Assembly (NCBI GenBank): GCA_043228905.1
Contig: JBHGNT010000013.1
Location: 10,230,001 to 10,294,000 of the forward strand
DNA from: Azolla caroliniana
Taxonomy: Eukaryota; Polypodiophyta
Reading direction: 5' to 3'
DNA: 64,000 nucleotides
Shown here: positions 1 to 10,728 of the stretch, piece after piece
Layout of the letters: each line of letters opens with the position of its first letter
Numbering within the stretch: the stretch's first letter is position 1
Translations under genes and position numbers: made by a program
The notes under the pieces: generated by a model
The model's input: only the letters and a program-made list of their open reading frames with translations
Databases searched by the model: none
What the model was told of the DNA's origin: nothing

Positions 1-1860
1 TATCTCATGAATCGATGCATAACATCAGGCGTGTACGAGGTCACCCCTCACTAGAAATACTTTGGAAAGAAGCCAGACCTATCTCACATCAACATATTTG
101 GTTCAATTGCATTCTCACACATTCCCGATGAGAAGCTGCAGAAGCTTGATCCAAAATTGGAGAAGGGCATTCTTGTGGGGTACTCACTTGAACAAAAGGG
201 GTACAAGTGCTTCAACCCCTCTACTCGAAAGGTTCACATAAGTTAGGATGTAGTATTTGATGAATCTACATCTTGGTATGCATCTGATTCAGCTCCATCC
301 AAACCAATTGCAACCGACTTTGACATCAATTTGGTAGAAGAAGAATAGCTAAGGTGAGTTCTTGAGGAAAGTCTGATCTCAACCAGGTTGAGTGGACCTC
401 AGGAGCCCCCAAACAATCAAATTCAATCATAGACAAGATCTGTCTCAGACAAAGGAAAGGCCATAATGCCCAAGTATGAGAACAACCACTCCAAGAGAGT
501 GATGCAAATGAACTGGCACAAACAATTGACAACAAATTCGGTGTTCCTATCATGGGGAACCTAGAGTAAAGAAAGTTATCATACCGGCAAATGAAAAACT
601 TCATCACTCTACCCGATAAAAGACCCCAATGAACTCATTCGGCTACAACGACTTTATGGCATATCATTATGCCTTTATGATGAAGGTGGCAACCGTTCGA
701 GAGCCGGAAAGCTTTGCCGAAGCCACTCAAGATCCATGATGGGTTGAAGCAATGAACGAGGAAGTGCAAGCACTTAGCAAAAACAAAACTTGTCATCTTG
801 TTCCTAACTCGCCTCACAAGAAAGCAACCGTCTATAGGTAGATATATAAGGTGAAGCATAATGCCAATGGCCCAGTCAACCACTACAAAACCTGTCTCAT
901 AGCAAAAGGCTATGCACAAACCCACGACGTTGACAACGAAGAGACCTTTGCCCCGGTGGCAAAGATGATGACCATTTGGAGCGTAATTGCACTTGCAGCA
1001 ACGAAAGGATGGATGACAAGAACGCCTTTCTTCAAGGAGAGTTAGAAGAAGAGGTATATTCATACACATGCAATATGCTGACTCAAGAAGCCTCTCTATA
1101 GACTCAAACAAGCACTTAGAGCATGACACTCGAAGATAACACAATATCTTCATCGAATCAGCTTCAGAATGTCAAAATCTGACAACTCTCTCTACGTAAG
1201 AAGCGATTATGAAAGTATTATTTTCATCATCCTCTACGTAGAAGATCTGGTCATTGGCGGTGAAGAGCTAGTCGACATCAACAAGGTCAAATTTCTTCTA
1301 TCTAGGAAATTCGAAATGACGGACATGAAAGAACTTCATTACTTCCTAGGCATTGAAGTAATTTAGACTCCAAACGGCATCATGATCTCCCAACAACACT
1401 ACGTCCTAAATCTACTATTCATGTTTGGGATAACAACATGCAAGTCTGTAGCAACTCCCCTCAATCGGAATCTAAAAATAGATGTCGACTCTGGCACTAC
1501 ATAGTGTGAGTCGGTATGATATCGACAACTTGTTAGAACTCTGATCTACCTCACCATCACCTGATCCGGCCTCTGTTATCTAGTTGGCCTCATTAGCCAA
1601 TTCATGCAGACACCAGGCCATATTCATCTAGATTGTGCTAAGCAAGTGTTACAATATGTGAGTGATACGATGGACTACAAAATTCTCTATAAGTCAGACA
1701 CGCCAATTCGACTCGAAGGGTAGACAAATGCCAACTGGGCCGGCTACAAATCCGACCAATGATCGACTTCGGGGTTCGTAATTTCTATAGGAAGTGGGGC
1801 TATATCATGGAGCAGCAAGAAGCAGCCGACCGTCACATTATCGAGCATAGTGTTGATAAT
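1..1860 (+). pseudogene. Decayed Ty1/copia pol fragment (same family as the 38.4-43.9 kb element)
   Basis: Copia polyprotein remnant running off the left edge. It covers the integrase C-terminus, the linker, reverse transcriptase and most of RNase H. It aligns by eye with the element at 38422-43933: for example FGKKP and LEQKGYKC near 70-210 match 41080-41230. The RT text near 1170-1365 contains YVEDLVIGGE, where the family has YVDDLVIGGE, so the second catalytic-site residue pair is damaged (D to E). Many stops and frameshifts break every frame, so no protein can be made. It stops near 1860, inside RNase H, where sequence from another copia family begins. Most C positions in CG context of the younger copy are T or A here, as expected for an old methylated copy. 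Confidence 0.85.
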
Positions 1861-1861
1861 T

Positions 1862-4022
1862 AGCTCCCTCCGGATGGGCTGAACCCCAAATGGAGGATAT
1901 TTCACCCCCGACCAAAAGTCCTTGTCATCATACACGCCTGGAGATCACAGTCTTGTAAAAATGGGAAATGAAGGAGCATGCCGAATCATCGGCATTTGAG
2001 ATGTGTGTCTAGTAATGTCAACTAATCGAGTTGTCGAAAGGGAAACCAGTCGAAAATTGAAGGCAGTCTGAGCAGATAATGGTGGAGAGTACCATGGACC
2101 ATTTGAAGAATATTGCCGAGCGTAGGGAATCCGGCTCGAGTATACCGTGCCGAAGACGCCAGAGCTTAACGGGTTGGCCAAGAGAATGAACTAGACCGTA
2201 ATGGAGAGGGTCTAAAGTATGCTTGCACATGCGAAGTTACCAAAGACGTTTTGGGTTGAGGCGTAGATGACGGCAGTGTATGTGATAAATCGATCATCCT
2301 CAGTACCCTTGTATTGTGATATTCCACAAAGGGTGTGGAGCGGCAAAGACGTCTCGTACTGACATCTGAGGATGTTCGGTTGTCTTGCCTATGTGCATGT
2401 GGCAAAGGACCAAAAGGGGAAATTGGACCCGAAATCTCGGCCATGTATATTCCTCGGCTATGGCAATGATGAATTTGGATATTGGCTATGGGACTTAGCA
2501 AAGAAGAAAGCGATCCGGAGTCACGACATTGTCTTCATGGAGGAAAAGACAATAGTCTATTGGGAGATTGAGAATACGTCTCCAACTACCAAATCAAGCC
2601 AAGTCAATGCTCAGCCGAATCGAGTAGAAGTCGATTTGATCAAAATCGAATACGATCGATCGATCGATTACTCGGCGAAATCGAGAACCGACTTATGAAC
2701 GAGGGGAACCGGCTGAACAAGGAACCAAATTCAACTCGGCCGAAGAAGTCGAAGAAGAACCTACCGTGGCGAATGGAGGCCGAAGATACCCCCTAAGAGA
2801 AAGGAGGGCCCCCCGAAGCTTTCCGAATGAAGAGCGTGTACTGCTAACCGATGAGGAGGAGCTGGAAAGCTTTGAAGAAGCTAAACACGATACCCACAGC
2901 CAAAAGTGGTCAAGTGCCATGCAAGAGGAGATGGATTCCCTGCATCAAAACTACACATAAGAACTAATCAAGTTGTCGAAAGGGAAGAAGCCACTACATA
3001 ATAAGTGGGTATACAAACTAAAACCAGGAGATGGCGGGAATCCACCCAGGTACAAAGCATGAATTGTCGTGAAAGGTTTTCAACAGAAGAAGGGTGTTGA
3101 TTTTGATGAAATATTTGCCCCGGTCGTGAAGATGACGTCAATCCGAACAATGTTGAGCATCGTGGCCAGCATGGATCTCGAAGTCGAGCAACTAGACGTC
3201 AAGACTGCCTTCCTTCATGGAGATTTGGAGGGAGAGATATACATGCACCAGCTAGAAGGATTCAAAGAAAAAGGTAAAGAAAACCTGGTAGGTCGATTGA
3301 GAAAGAGCATGTACGGGTTGAAGAAGGCACCTCAGCAATGGTACCGAAAGTTTGAATCTTTCATGGTGGAGCATGGTTTCAACAAGACACATGTCGAACA
3401 CACGTCTTTGTCAAGAAGTATGATGGAGGAGATTTTCTCATCCTCCTATTGTATGTGGATGTCATGTTGATTGTCGGACCGAACCCGAGGAAAATCGAAA
3501 GTTTGAAGAAGGCCTTGAGTAGGTCGTTCTCGATGAAAGACATGGGTCCGGCAAAACAAATCCTAGGAATACAAATTGTTCAGGATCGAACAAAGAAATT
3601 GTTATGGTTGTCACAAGAGAAGTACGCGACAAAAGTGCTCCAGAGATTCGGCATGGAAAGCACGAAACTGGTCGACTCGACACTGCCGACAAACTATAAG
3701 TTGAGCGGAAGTCAATGTCCGAAATCGAAAACCAAGAAGGCCGAGATGTCAAAAGTCCGTTATGCCTCGGTAGTCAGAAGCCTAATGTATGCAATGGTAT
3801 GTACAAGGCCGGAAATCCCATATGCAGTCGGAGTGGTTAGCCGAAATATGAGCAATCCTAGAAGAGAACATTGGGCTGCAATTAATGGATACTTCGGTAC
3901 CTGAGAGCCACCTCGAACGTCTGTCCTCGATTCGGCTCGGGTATCCCCACATTGGAAGGTTATATGGATTTAGACATGTCGGTTGATGTGGATACCAGCC
4001 GATCCACGTCCAAATACCAGTT
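1862..4022 (+). pseudogene. Decayed Tnt1-like copia element, left part
   Basis: Remnant of the same family as the 9998-15521 element. It starts with about 20 bp resembling that family's LTR start (1862-1882), then a protease-region piece (about 1890-2020). It then jumps to the integrase core near 2033, skipping roughly 570 bp present in the fuller copy. Integrase end, linker and RT follow: the 2372-2698 stretch includes GYGNDEFGYW, and 3069-3470 includes the RT segment VEQLDVKTAFLHGD. RT continues in another frame at 3449-3904. Stops and frameshifts are frequent. The RNase H part is interrupted at 4022 by a reverse-oriented LTR and resumes at 4674. Confidence 0.85.
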
Positions 4023-4673
4023 TGTTGAGAAACGAATCTCAATCCACAAGAAAAGAAATATGCTGAAATACACAACTCTGAAACACAGAAAATAGTGTAC
4101 ACATATTTAACGTGGAAACCCTAAAGCGGGAGAAAACCACGAAGAACGGAGCTTCACTATACAGTGGATATACAACAACGAGATTAGAGTACAACACTCT
4201 CCATACACAGAGTGTAAACTGCCTCTCAGGGCTCTTGGCGTATGTTGTTACTAAACATAGCTATGGCGTCGCTCACTCTCTCACGCTCCCACACACACAC
4301 TCTTCTCCCGCTACGCTACAGAGGCTCACCCATGTACATCTATCTAAATGTTCTGTTTTCCCTAGGTGTATTTATATTAATACACTGAATGGGTTATTTA
4401 CAATCATGGCCATTATTATTATCCAATAATAATAATAGTCTTATTAATCAGTCGACTCACTCGTCCACTGTCGGGTCAGTCCGACTAGTCGGCCTAGTCA
4501 TTGACCATCCGGTCTATCCAACTAGCCACTCGTGTCTTCGACCTCGATCAACTCTCTCTGAGTCGACTCCTCAAATGTTGGCTCTCATCCGATCAGTCGG
4601 CTACTCCCTGTCTTCGATTGTCGGCTCTCTCCGAGCAGTCGGCTCCTCCCACTAGAGGGACATATTCCTAACA
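4023..4673 (-). repeat. Solo copia LTR inserted in the Tnt1-like remnant
   Basis: A 651-bp LTR read on the minus strand. It begins TGTTAGGAATATGTCCCTC and ends CGTTTCTCAACA, so it has TG..CA ends. It contains the promoter-like AATATAAATACACCTAGGG and the conserved block resembling GGTTTTCTCCCGC followed by AGGGTTTCCACGTT, also seen in the LTRs at 9998 and 37275. It splits a copia RNase H sequence that resumes directly after it, so it is a later insertion. No perfect target-site duplication is visible: the flanking 5-mers are CAGTT and GTAAT. Confidence 0.75.
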
Positions 4674-4930
4674 GTAATTATGTATGCAAGGGGAGTTGTC
4701 TCGTGGCAGTTGAAGTTCCAGAAGGCCATGGCGTTGTCAACCACATAAGCCGAGTATATGGCCGTAGCGGAATCCGGCAAGTGATTTGGATGAGGGAGTT
4801 CATCGGAGAGTTGGGAATTCGACAAGAGGAATTTTGACTCCATTGTGATAACCAGAGTGCCATCCACCTTACGAAAAATGTTGCCTACCACTACCTAGGG
4901 GCTTCACTATGAAAACTTGTATGATAGCAC
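4674..4930 (+). pseudogene. Tnt1-like copia remnant, RNase H end
   Basis: Continuation of the copia remnant beyond the inserted LTR. The text matching the RNase H region (14361-14600 in the fuller copy) is recognisable, including the block corresponding to SAIHL near 4855. Frames are broken. Similarity fades near 4900-4930, where AT-rich DNA starts. No 3' LTR of this copy was found. Confidence 0.75.
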
Positions 4931-5067
4931 GTGAGTTCATCAAAAGGGGTTTAAATTAACCATTGAGATACAGAATATATATATATATATATAAGGGTAT
5001 TAACAAATGCATAAAAAATATATTTACATAAGGGTATTATCAATTATGCTATAGAAAAAAATTACAT
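4931..5067. repeat. AT-rich spacer with (TA)n
   Basis: Short AT-rich stretch with a perfect (TA) run of about 18 bp near 4975-4993 and a repeated ATAAGGGTATTA motif (near 4992 and 5028). No coding signal. Confidence 0.6.
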
Positions 5068-5627
5068 AAGCCCATGAAATATTAGATATTTCAATGAGAT
5101 AATAAAGAATATAATGTGCAAACAATAGTCAAATTTGGAGTGGCATACATACATACATATACATGCATACATGCATATATGTACCTACATTTAAACATTA
5201 CATCCATAAATATGTATATACATACATTACACCCATTTATACATGCATATTGACTAAACATGAATATATATACAAATATATATTATCATATGTAGATATG
5301 TACATACACATACATAAATACAAATATGTAAATGCATACATGCTACATACATATTATAATAAGCCCATGAAATATTAGATATTTCAATGAGATAATAAAG
5401 AATATATTGTGCAAACAATAGTCAAATTTGGAGTGGCATACATACATATACATGCATACATGCATATATGTACCTACATTTAAACATTACATCCATAAAT
5501 ATGTATATACATACATTACACCCATTTATACATGCATACTGACTAAACATGAATATGTATACAAATATATATTACCATATGTAGATATGTACATACACAT
5601 ACATAAATACAAATATGTAAATGCATA
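5068..5627. repeat. 293-bp tandem duplication
   Basis: Two consecutive near-identical units start with AAGCCCATGAAATATTAGAT at 5068 and 5361, a period of 293 bp. The second unit diverges near 5627. Each unit is built mostly of CATA/ACAT simple-sequence DNA plus a non-simple head, so the duplication postdates the simple repeat. The open frames inside are repeat artefacts. Confidence 0.85.
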
Positions 5628-6863
5628 TATATATGTACATACATATTCCACCTATATATAGGTTATATGGAACCATACAACCTACAATACTTACATATAT
5701 ACATACATACACACACATCATATATATGACTGCATATTACGTACATATTGAAAACATAAATTCATATATGATCCATACACATACTAGACATGAAAATATC
5801 CCAAAAATAATACATTACATATATACACATACGTACATTCATACATGTACATGCATATATTCATTCATAGATTGCTACACATATATACGTACATATGCCT
5901 ACAATGTTACATATATAAATTTTACAAACATACATCCATACACATACATACATACATATCACCACATACACAAACATAGACACACACATGGTCATACACA
6001 CTATAATAGTACATATATGCATACACATACATACATTAGATATATACATAAATATTATAAACACACATCCAGACACCTTAAATCATGTGCATTGACACAT
6101 GCATATATGCATACATGTACATACATACATATTCTACATATCACTATATATATAGGTCATACATGGTCATACAAGTTACAATACTTTCATACACACACAC
6201 ACACACACAGTATGCTTACACATACATTGGATAATATATGCATGCATATTATGTGATATTGCAAACATACATCCATATATGAGCCATACACATACTAAAC
6301 ACGATAAATACACCGAAAATATACATACATGAATACATTACATATTACATGTATACACATATATGTATTCGTACATGGACATACATATATTCATTCATAC
6401 ACTGCTACACATATATAGGTACACATGTCTACAATGATACTTGTATAAATGTTACCAACTTACATCCATACATGTACATACATGCATGCATGCATACATA
6501 CAATACAATGTGTACATACATACACACATACATACATGCATATGTGTATATATGTTTGTGGTGTGTGTTGTATGTGTGTGTATATATTGTATTGTATGCA
6601 TGAATAGACACACATAACACATATACACATACATACAATACATATATATGGACATGTAAAGAATATATATACACACACATGCCATGCATACTATACATTC
6701 AACGCATGCAATACAATACAATATGTACATACACACACATACATATATACACGTGCAATACAATACCTACATATGTACATCAATAGAAAATACACACACA
6801 CATATAACACATACATATATACACATGATATACAATACATACATATGTACATCAATAGAAAAT

Positions 6864-6894
<31 letters not shown>

Positions 6895-7580
6895 ACACAT
6901 ACATACATAAACACATGATATATATACAAATTACATAATACATACATACATACATATGTAGAAATGTAGAATACACACACACATATAACACATATGTGCA
7001 TGGACACATGCCATACATACAATACATACATATGCACCTATATAGAACATACACACACATAACACATACATACATTATACATAGTCACATGCCATACATA
7101 CAACACATTCAACACAATACAATATGTACATACATACACATGCATGTCATACATATAATGCACATATACAATAATGCAATTAATACAAAATGATACAATA
7201 CAATAAAATGCAATACAACATGTACACATATGCATATACACACAACACATACATATATATACATAGTCACATGCCATACATACAACACATGCAACACAAT
7301 ACAATATGTATGTCATACATACACATGCACACATGCCATACATACAATGCATATATACAATAATGCAATTAAAACAAAACGATACACTACAATACAATGC
7401 AATACAACATGTACATACATACATATTATACGCATCAATACATACACATACATATATATATGCATGCAATACAATACAGATGCACATATATAGAACATAC
7501 ACATGCATGCTATACATATAATACATACAATACATACTTAAGCACAAGTATAAAACATATACATACATACACACATGGAA
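5628..7580. repeat. Degenerate (ACAT)n/(CA)n/(TA)n simple-sequence array
   Basis: About 2 kb of interrupted CATA, TACA and CACA repeats, with one switch to the complementary TGTG/TATG phase near 6530-6600. Sub-duplications are visible: a 69-bp step (shared TACATATGTACATCAATAG at 6769 and 6838) and a 182-bp step (shared CACATGCCATACATACAACA at 7086 and 7268). Long open frames occur on both strands because the repeat contains few stop codons. They encode only low-complexity Tyr/Ile/His/Cys/Val strings and are not genes. Confidence 0.9.
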
Positions 7581-7616
7581 TACAATTCATCTTTCTCTTC
7601 CTTTTTCTCACAGAGG

Positions 7617-7641
7617 AACGAGAGAGAGAGAGAGAGAGAGA
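7617..7641. repeat. (GA)n microsatellite
   Basis: Uninterrupted GA dinucleotide run just after the ACAT array. Confidence 0.9.
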
Positions 7642-7654
7642 CAAGGTTTACTTG

Positions 7655-7790
7655 TATCTATGGTCGTCTTCACCTTCATCGGCAGAAGCGGCGGCTCCTC
7701 TTGGAGTGCTAAGCAACACCTTGCTTCTGAGGATGGAGGTTGCCTTGAGGGATCTGTTGATTCCTCCTTCAATCTTTAGCACTTGCTTAT
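7655..7790 (-). other. Possible decayed coding exon, unrecognised
   Basis: On the minus strand this GC-richer block reads as a short coherent frame (segments LKIEGGINRSLKATSILRSK and ADEGEDD) ending in a stop near 7650. Composition differs from the flanking simple repeats, and a (CT)n run adjoins it. I do not recognise the product. It could be one exon of a lost gene or chance. Confidence 0.2.
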
Positions 7791-7791
7791 G

Positions 7792-7794
<3 letters not shown>

Positions 7795-7861
<67 letters not shown>
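7795..7861. repeat. (CT)n microsatellite
   Basis: About 33 consecutive CT dinucleotides, the longest pure dinucleotide run in the window. Confidence 0.95.
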
Positions 7862-7863
<2 letters not shown>

Positions 7864-9630
7864 GCGCTTTTGGATTGGTCTTCCAGGTAACCATTAGCAG
7901 TGGAGGAGGGGCGGCTTTGTGTCTAGTGGAGCAATAGCATCGGTTGGGGATGGGGGAAGGGGTAGTGGTGGTGCTCCTATTGTAGAAGAGAAGGAAGAAG
8001 TAAAAGAGAAACAAGAAGAAAGTGATGATGATATGGGATTCTCATTATTTGATTATAATTAATTAATTCAACTATTAGAGTAGAAATAATATCTTTTTGT
8101 TTGCATTTTGTATTCGACCTTTTTCCACTTTATTGAGTCTAGTTGCTTAGAAAAAGTTGTTATTGAGAATTTATTTATAAGGGTTTTTTCTTCATGACAT
8201 GGATGTATGTATGTTTACATTTTGGAGTTATCAATAGTAAGTTTGTTGCTTTGGTTTGAGAGAGAGAGAGAGAGGAAAAGAAAGCAAAGAGAGCAAGGGA
8301 GGAGCCATGAGTGTGATCGACCTCGTCGAAGTGGCCCTCCTTTGGCAAGCAAGGATGTGTAGGATGAGCTACAAGAAGGCGAGAATGTGTGGCCATTAGG
8401 ATCCAAACTACTTTTCGAGGGTTATTAGTTTAGTACCATATCAATTTTTTACCATATTCATATGTGTGCATGTGTATTTTCATATGCATGGTTGTGTTTG
8501 TATGTGTCTATTTGTATGCATGTATGAATGCAAGCACACATGCATAGGTAGCATTCCATCTCATGTTCTTTTTTTCCATGTTAATTTGTGTATTTGCTAT
8601 TGTCATTTCAGAGGCAAGAAGAGTTCTTTTGGTCTTGAGAAGCTTCAGGGGAGCTCATGATGAGTTATTGTCAAAGTGAAACAAAATGACGACAAAATTT
8701 GCTATTATGACTAGGGGTTATGTTTATGATCTATGTCTTTCTTTCTATTAGAGAAGTATGATAAAATAAGAATGAAATGGTTGGAAAGGAAAGTATAGAG
8801 GGAGATGATATTTTGCTTATTCCAATTTTTTTCTCTTAAAACTCCTTTTTAACTAATATGGGAGTTCTATCCCATTTGTTTGAAGTTTTTTTTTCAGATA
8901 TCTGTTTTCTTTTCATTATTTCAAATGGAAGAAAAATAATGGGCTATTTATAAGAGAGCACAACAACAAATATTCATGTACTATGTGTGGTGATGGAGAT
9001 GTTGAGTTAATTGGATATCTCCATCAAAGACTCGTTGTGCTTAATTGCTTTTCTATATGATATCTTTGTATTTAAGGATATGGAGCTTTCAATACTTGAG
9101 ACTAGGCTTGACATCTAACTAGTTTTTATTTTGGTGTGCAGTTATGCTAAGAATGCACCATCAAGGCTCTCATACCATGAGTTTGTTTTGAGGCTAACTA
9201 TCAAGGGAGGTCGAAGCATGCATTTCTTCCTATGATTGCCTTTTGTTCTATAAGTATGGATGGTCTTCGTTCCTTTCATGAGTTTTTGGATTTGGAGATT
9301 GACATTTATTAGGACCATTTCTAAAGCCAAGTGGGTGTTTATTCATCGAATCCCACCCACTTTAATCTTCACTAACCGTGTTTGTGGATTTTTATTATCA
9401 CCTAACATTGTATTCATCTTTCTTGGTGCTACATCATTAGGAGAATGCAAGGTCCTCATTTCTACTTATTGTAAAGGAAGGAGATTGATAAATAAATCAT
9501 TGCATGTGTTGTACTATGTATATTACTTTCCTCTCATCTAATGAATTATTGTTTGTTTGAAACATTATTTGAACCGTAGGTATGTCATTATTATAGCAAG
9601 TTGGTTTCGCATGTGTTTGTTTGTTGCAAA
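7862..9630. other. Low-information spacer
   Basis: AT-rich DNA with a short GA run (8260-8275) and scattered open frames of 60-93 codons. None shows a recognisable domain, conserved motif or splice pattern. Nothing else can be supported here. Confidence 0.5.
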
Positions 9631-9639
9631 CTATATAAT

Positions 9640-9745
9640 CTAAGGAAAAGGTGTATTAGAAAGAGATGTTATATTGCCAATAGTGTGATTGATATGTATG
9701 GTAAATGTGGCTTGACCCATGTAGCACATATATGCTTGATAAGCT
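9640..9745 (+). pseudogene. PPR-protein remnant
   Basis: One frame reads CYIANSVIDMYGKCGLTHVA. This is the signature of plant PLS-class pentatricopeptide repeat proteins (ALIDMYGKCG-type motif), which bind organellar RNA. Only about one motif remains. It is flanked by stops (one shortly after, in the TTGAATC region) and has no start codon. Upstream text (8600-9600) might hold further decayed repeats but I cannot support them. Confidence 0.45.
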
Positions 9746-9997
9746 TCACATATTGAATCAGTCATTTATTAATCTCTTCCTTGTTAAATAGTGTTGTGAT
9801 GTGAGAAGTTATTGAGCATTTGAAGGAACTTCTTGTAGTGATGGGGTATTCATGATGATTGTTGATGAAATTTCATAAAGTTTAAATATAGAATAACTAT
9901 CAAACCAAATAATGAACTCTTGAGTCTTTATTAGTAAAAGAATATCTATGATTTAGGTGCAAATAAACACGAGCCCCTACACACATAGATACATACA

Positions 9998-10698
9998 TGT
10001 TAGGAAATAGGTCCCTCCGGATGGGATGACCCGGTGAGAACCAGATGACGAGTACCCGGCAAGAGCCGGATGGTGAAGACCCTGTGAGAACCGGATGTGG
10101 AGTACTCGGCAACAGATGACCCGGTGAGAAGCGGATGACATGTGCCCGGCAAGCGCCGAATGATGCAGGCCCAGTGAGGAGTGCTCACTGGATGAAGGGA
10201 CATATTCGTAAATATGTTTCTGAGAGTCCATTGGGGCTATATTTGTGAATAGCCGAAAAGTCATATTAGTATAAATATGACTTAGGGCTAACTCTTTTAT
10301 GTTGTTGTTGTCATTCTTGTTGGCGCAAGACTAGAGAGCGTGTAATAGTGTACAGAGAGAGAAAGAGAGAGGAAGAGGTCGTTGCCTCTATTGTAACCGC
10401 CGCTTGTGGCGAAGATCGTGAGCACGAGGTCGTTGCCCCTGTGAGCTCACTGTTGTAATCATTGTGATATAGTGATAGTTTGCAGTCTGTGGGTTGTCGT
10501 GGTTTTTCCCTCTCAGGGTTTTCCACGTTAAACATCATGTGCACTCTTCTCTTCTCTGTGTCGTGCGTTTCATTCCCGTTTTTTTTCTGTGTTTGATCCT
10601 AGACTCGGTTGTGGCCGAGCATTGTTTTAACGGAGCGTGTAGTCCTTAGTGATTTTCTTTCAGTTGTTGCCGAAGATTATTCCGTGTAGTTCCTGTCA
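9998..10698 (+). repeat. 5' LTR of the Tnt1-like element
   Basis: 701 bp, starts TGTTAGGAAATAGGTCCCTC, ends TTCCTGTCA. It holds imperfect tandem repeats of about 35 bp built on ACCCGGTGAGAACCGGATG (10025-10185). A hairpin with arms AAGTCATATT and AATATGACTT near 10258-10283 contains the TATA-like TATAAATA. The block GGGTTTTCCACGTTAAACAT near 10510 is conserved among related LTRs. Confidence 0.95.
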
Positions 10699-10701
10699 AA
10701 G

Positions 10702-10713
10702 TGGTATCAGAGC
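10702..10713 (+). promoter_or_regulatory. Primer-binding site (initiator Met tRNA)
   Basis: TGGTATCAGAGC, 3 bp after the 5' LTR. It is complementary to the 3' end of plant initiator methionine tRNA, the usual primer of copia elements. Confidence 0.95.
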
Positions 10714-10728
10714 GAAACAACATAGAAG

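Noticed and set aside
5160-7580. Many overlapping open frames of 60-210 codons on both strands
   Set aside because: They arise from ACAT/CATA simple repeats lacking stops. Products are low-complexity Tyr/His/Ile/Cys strings without start context or domains.
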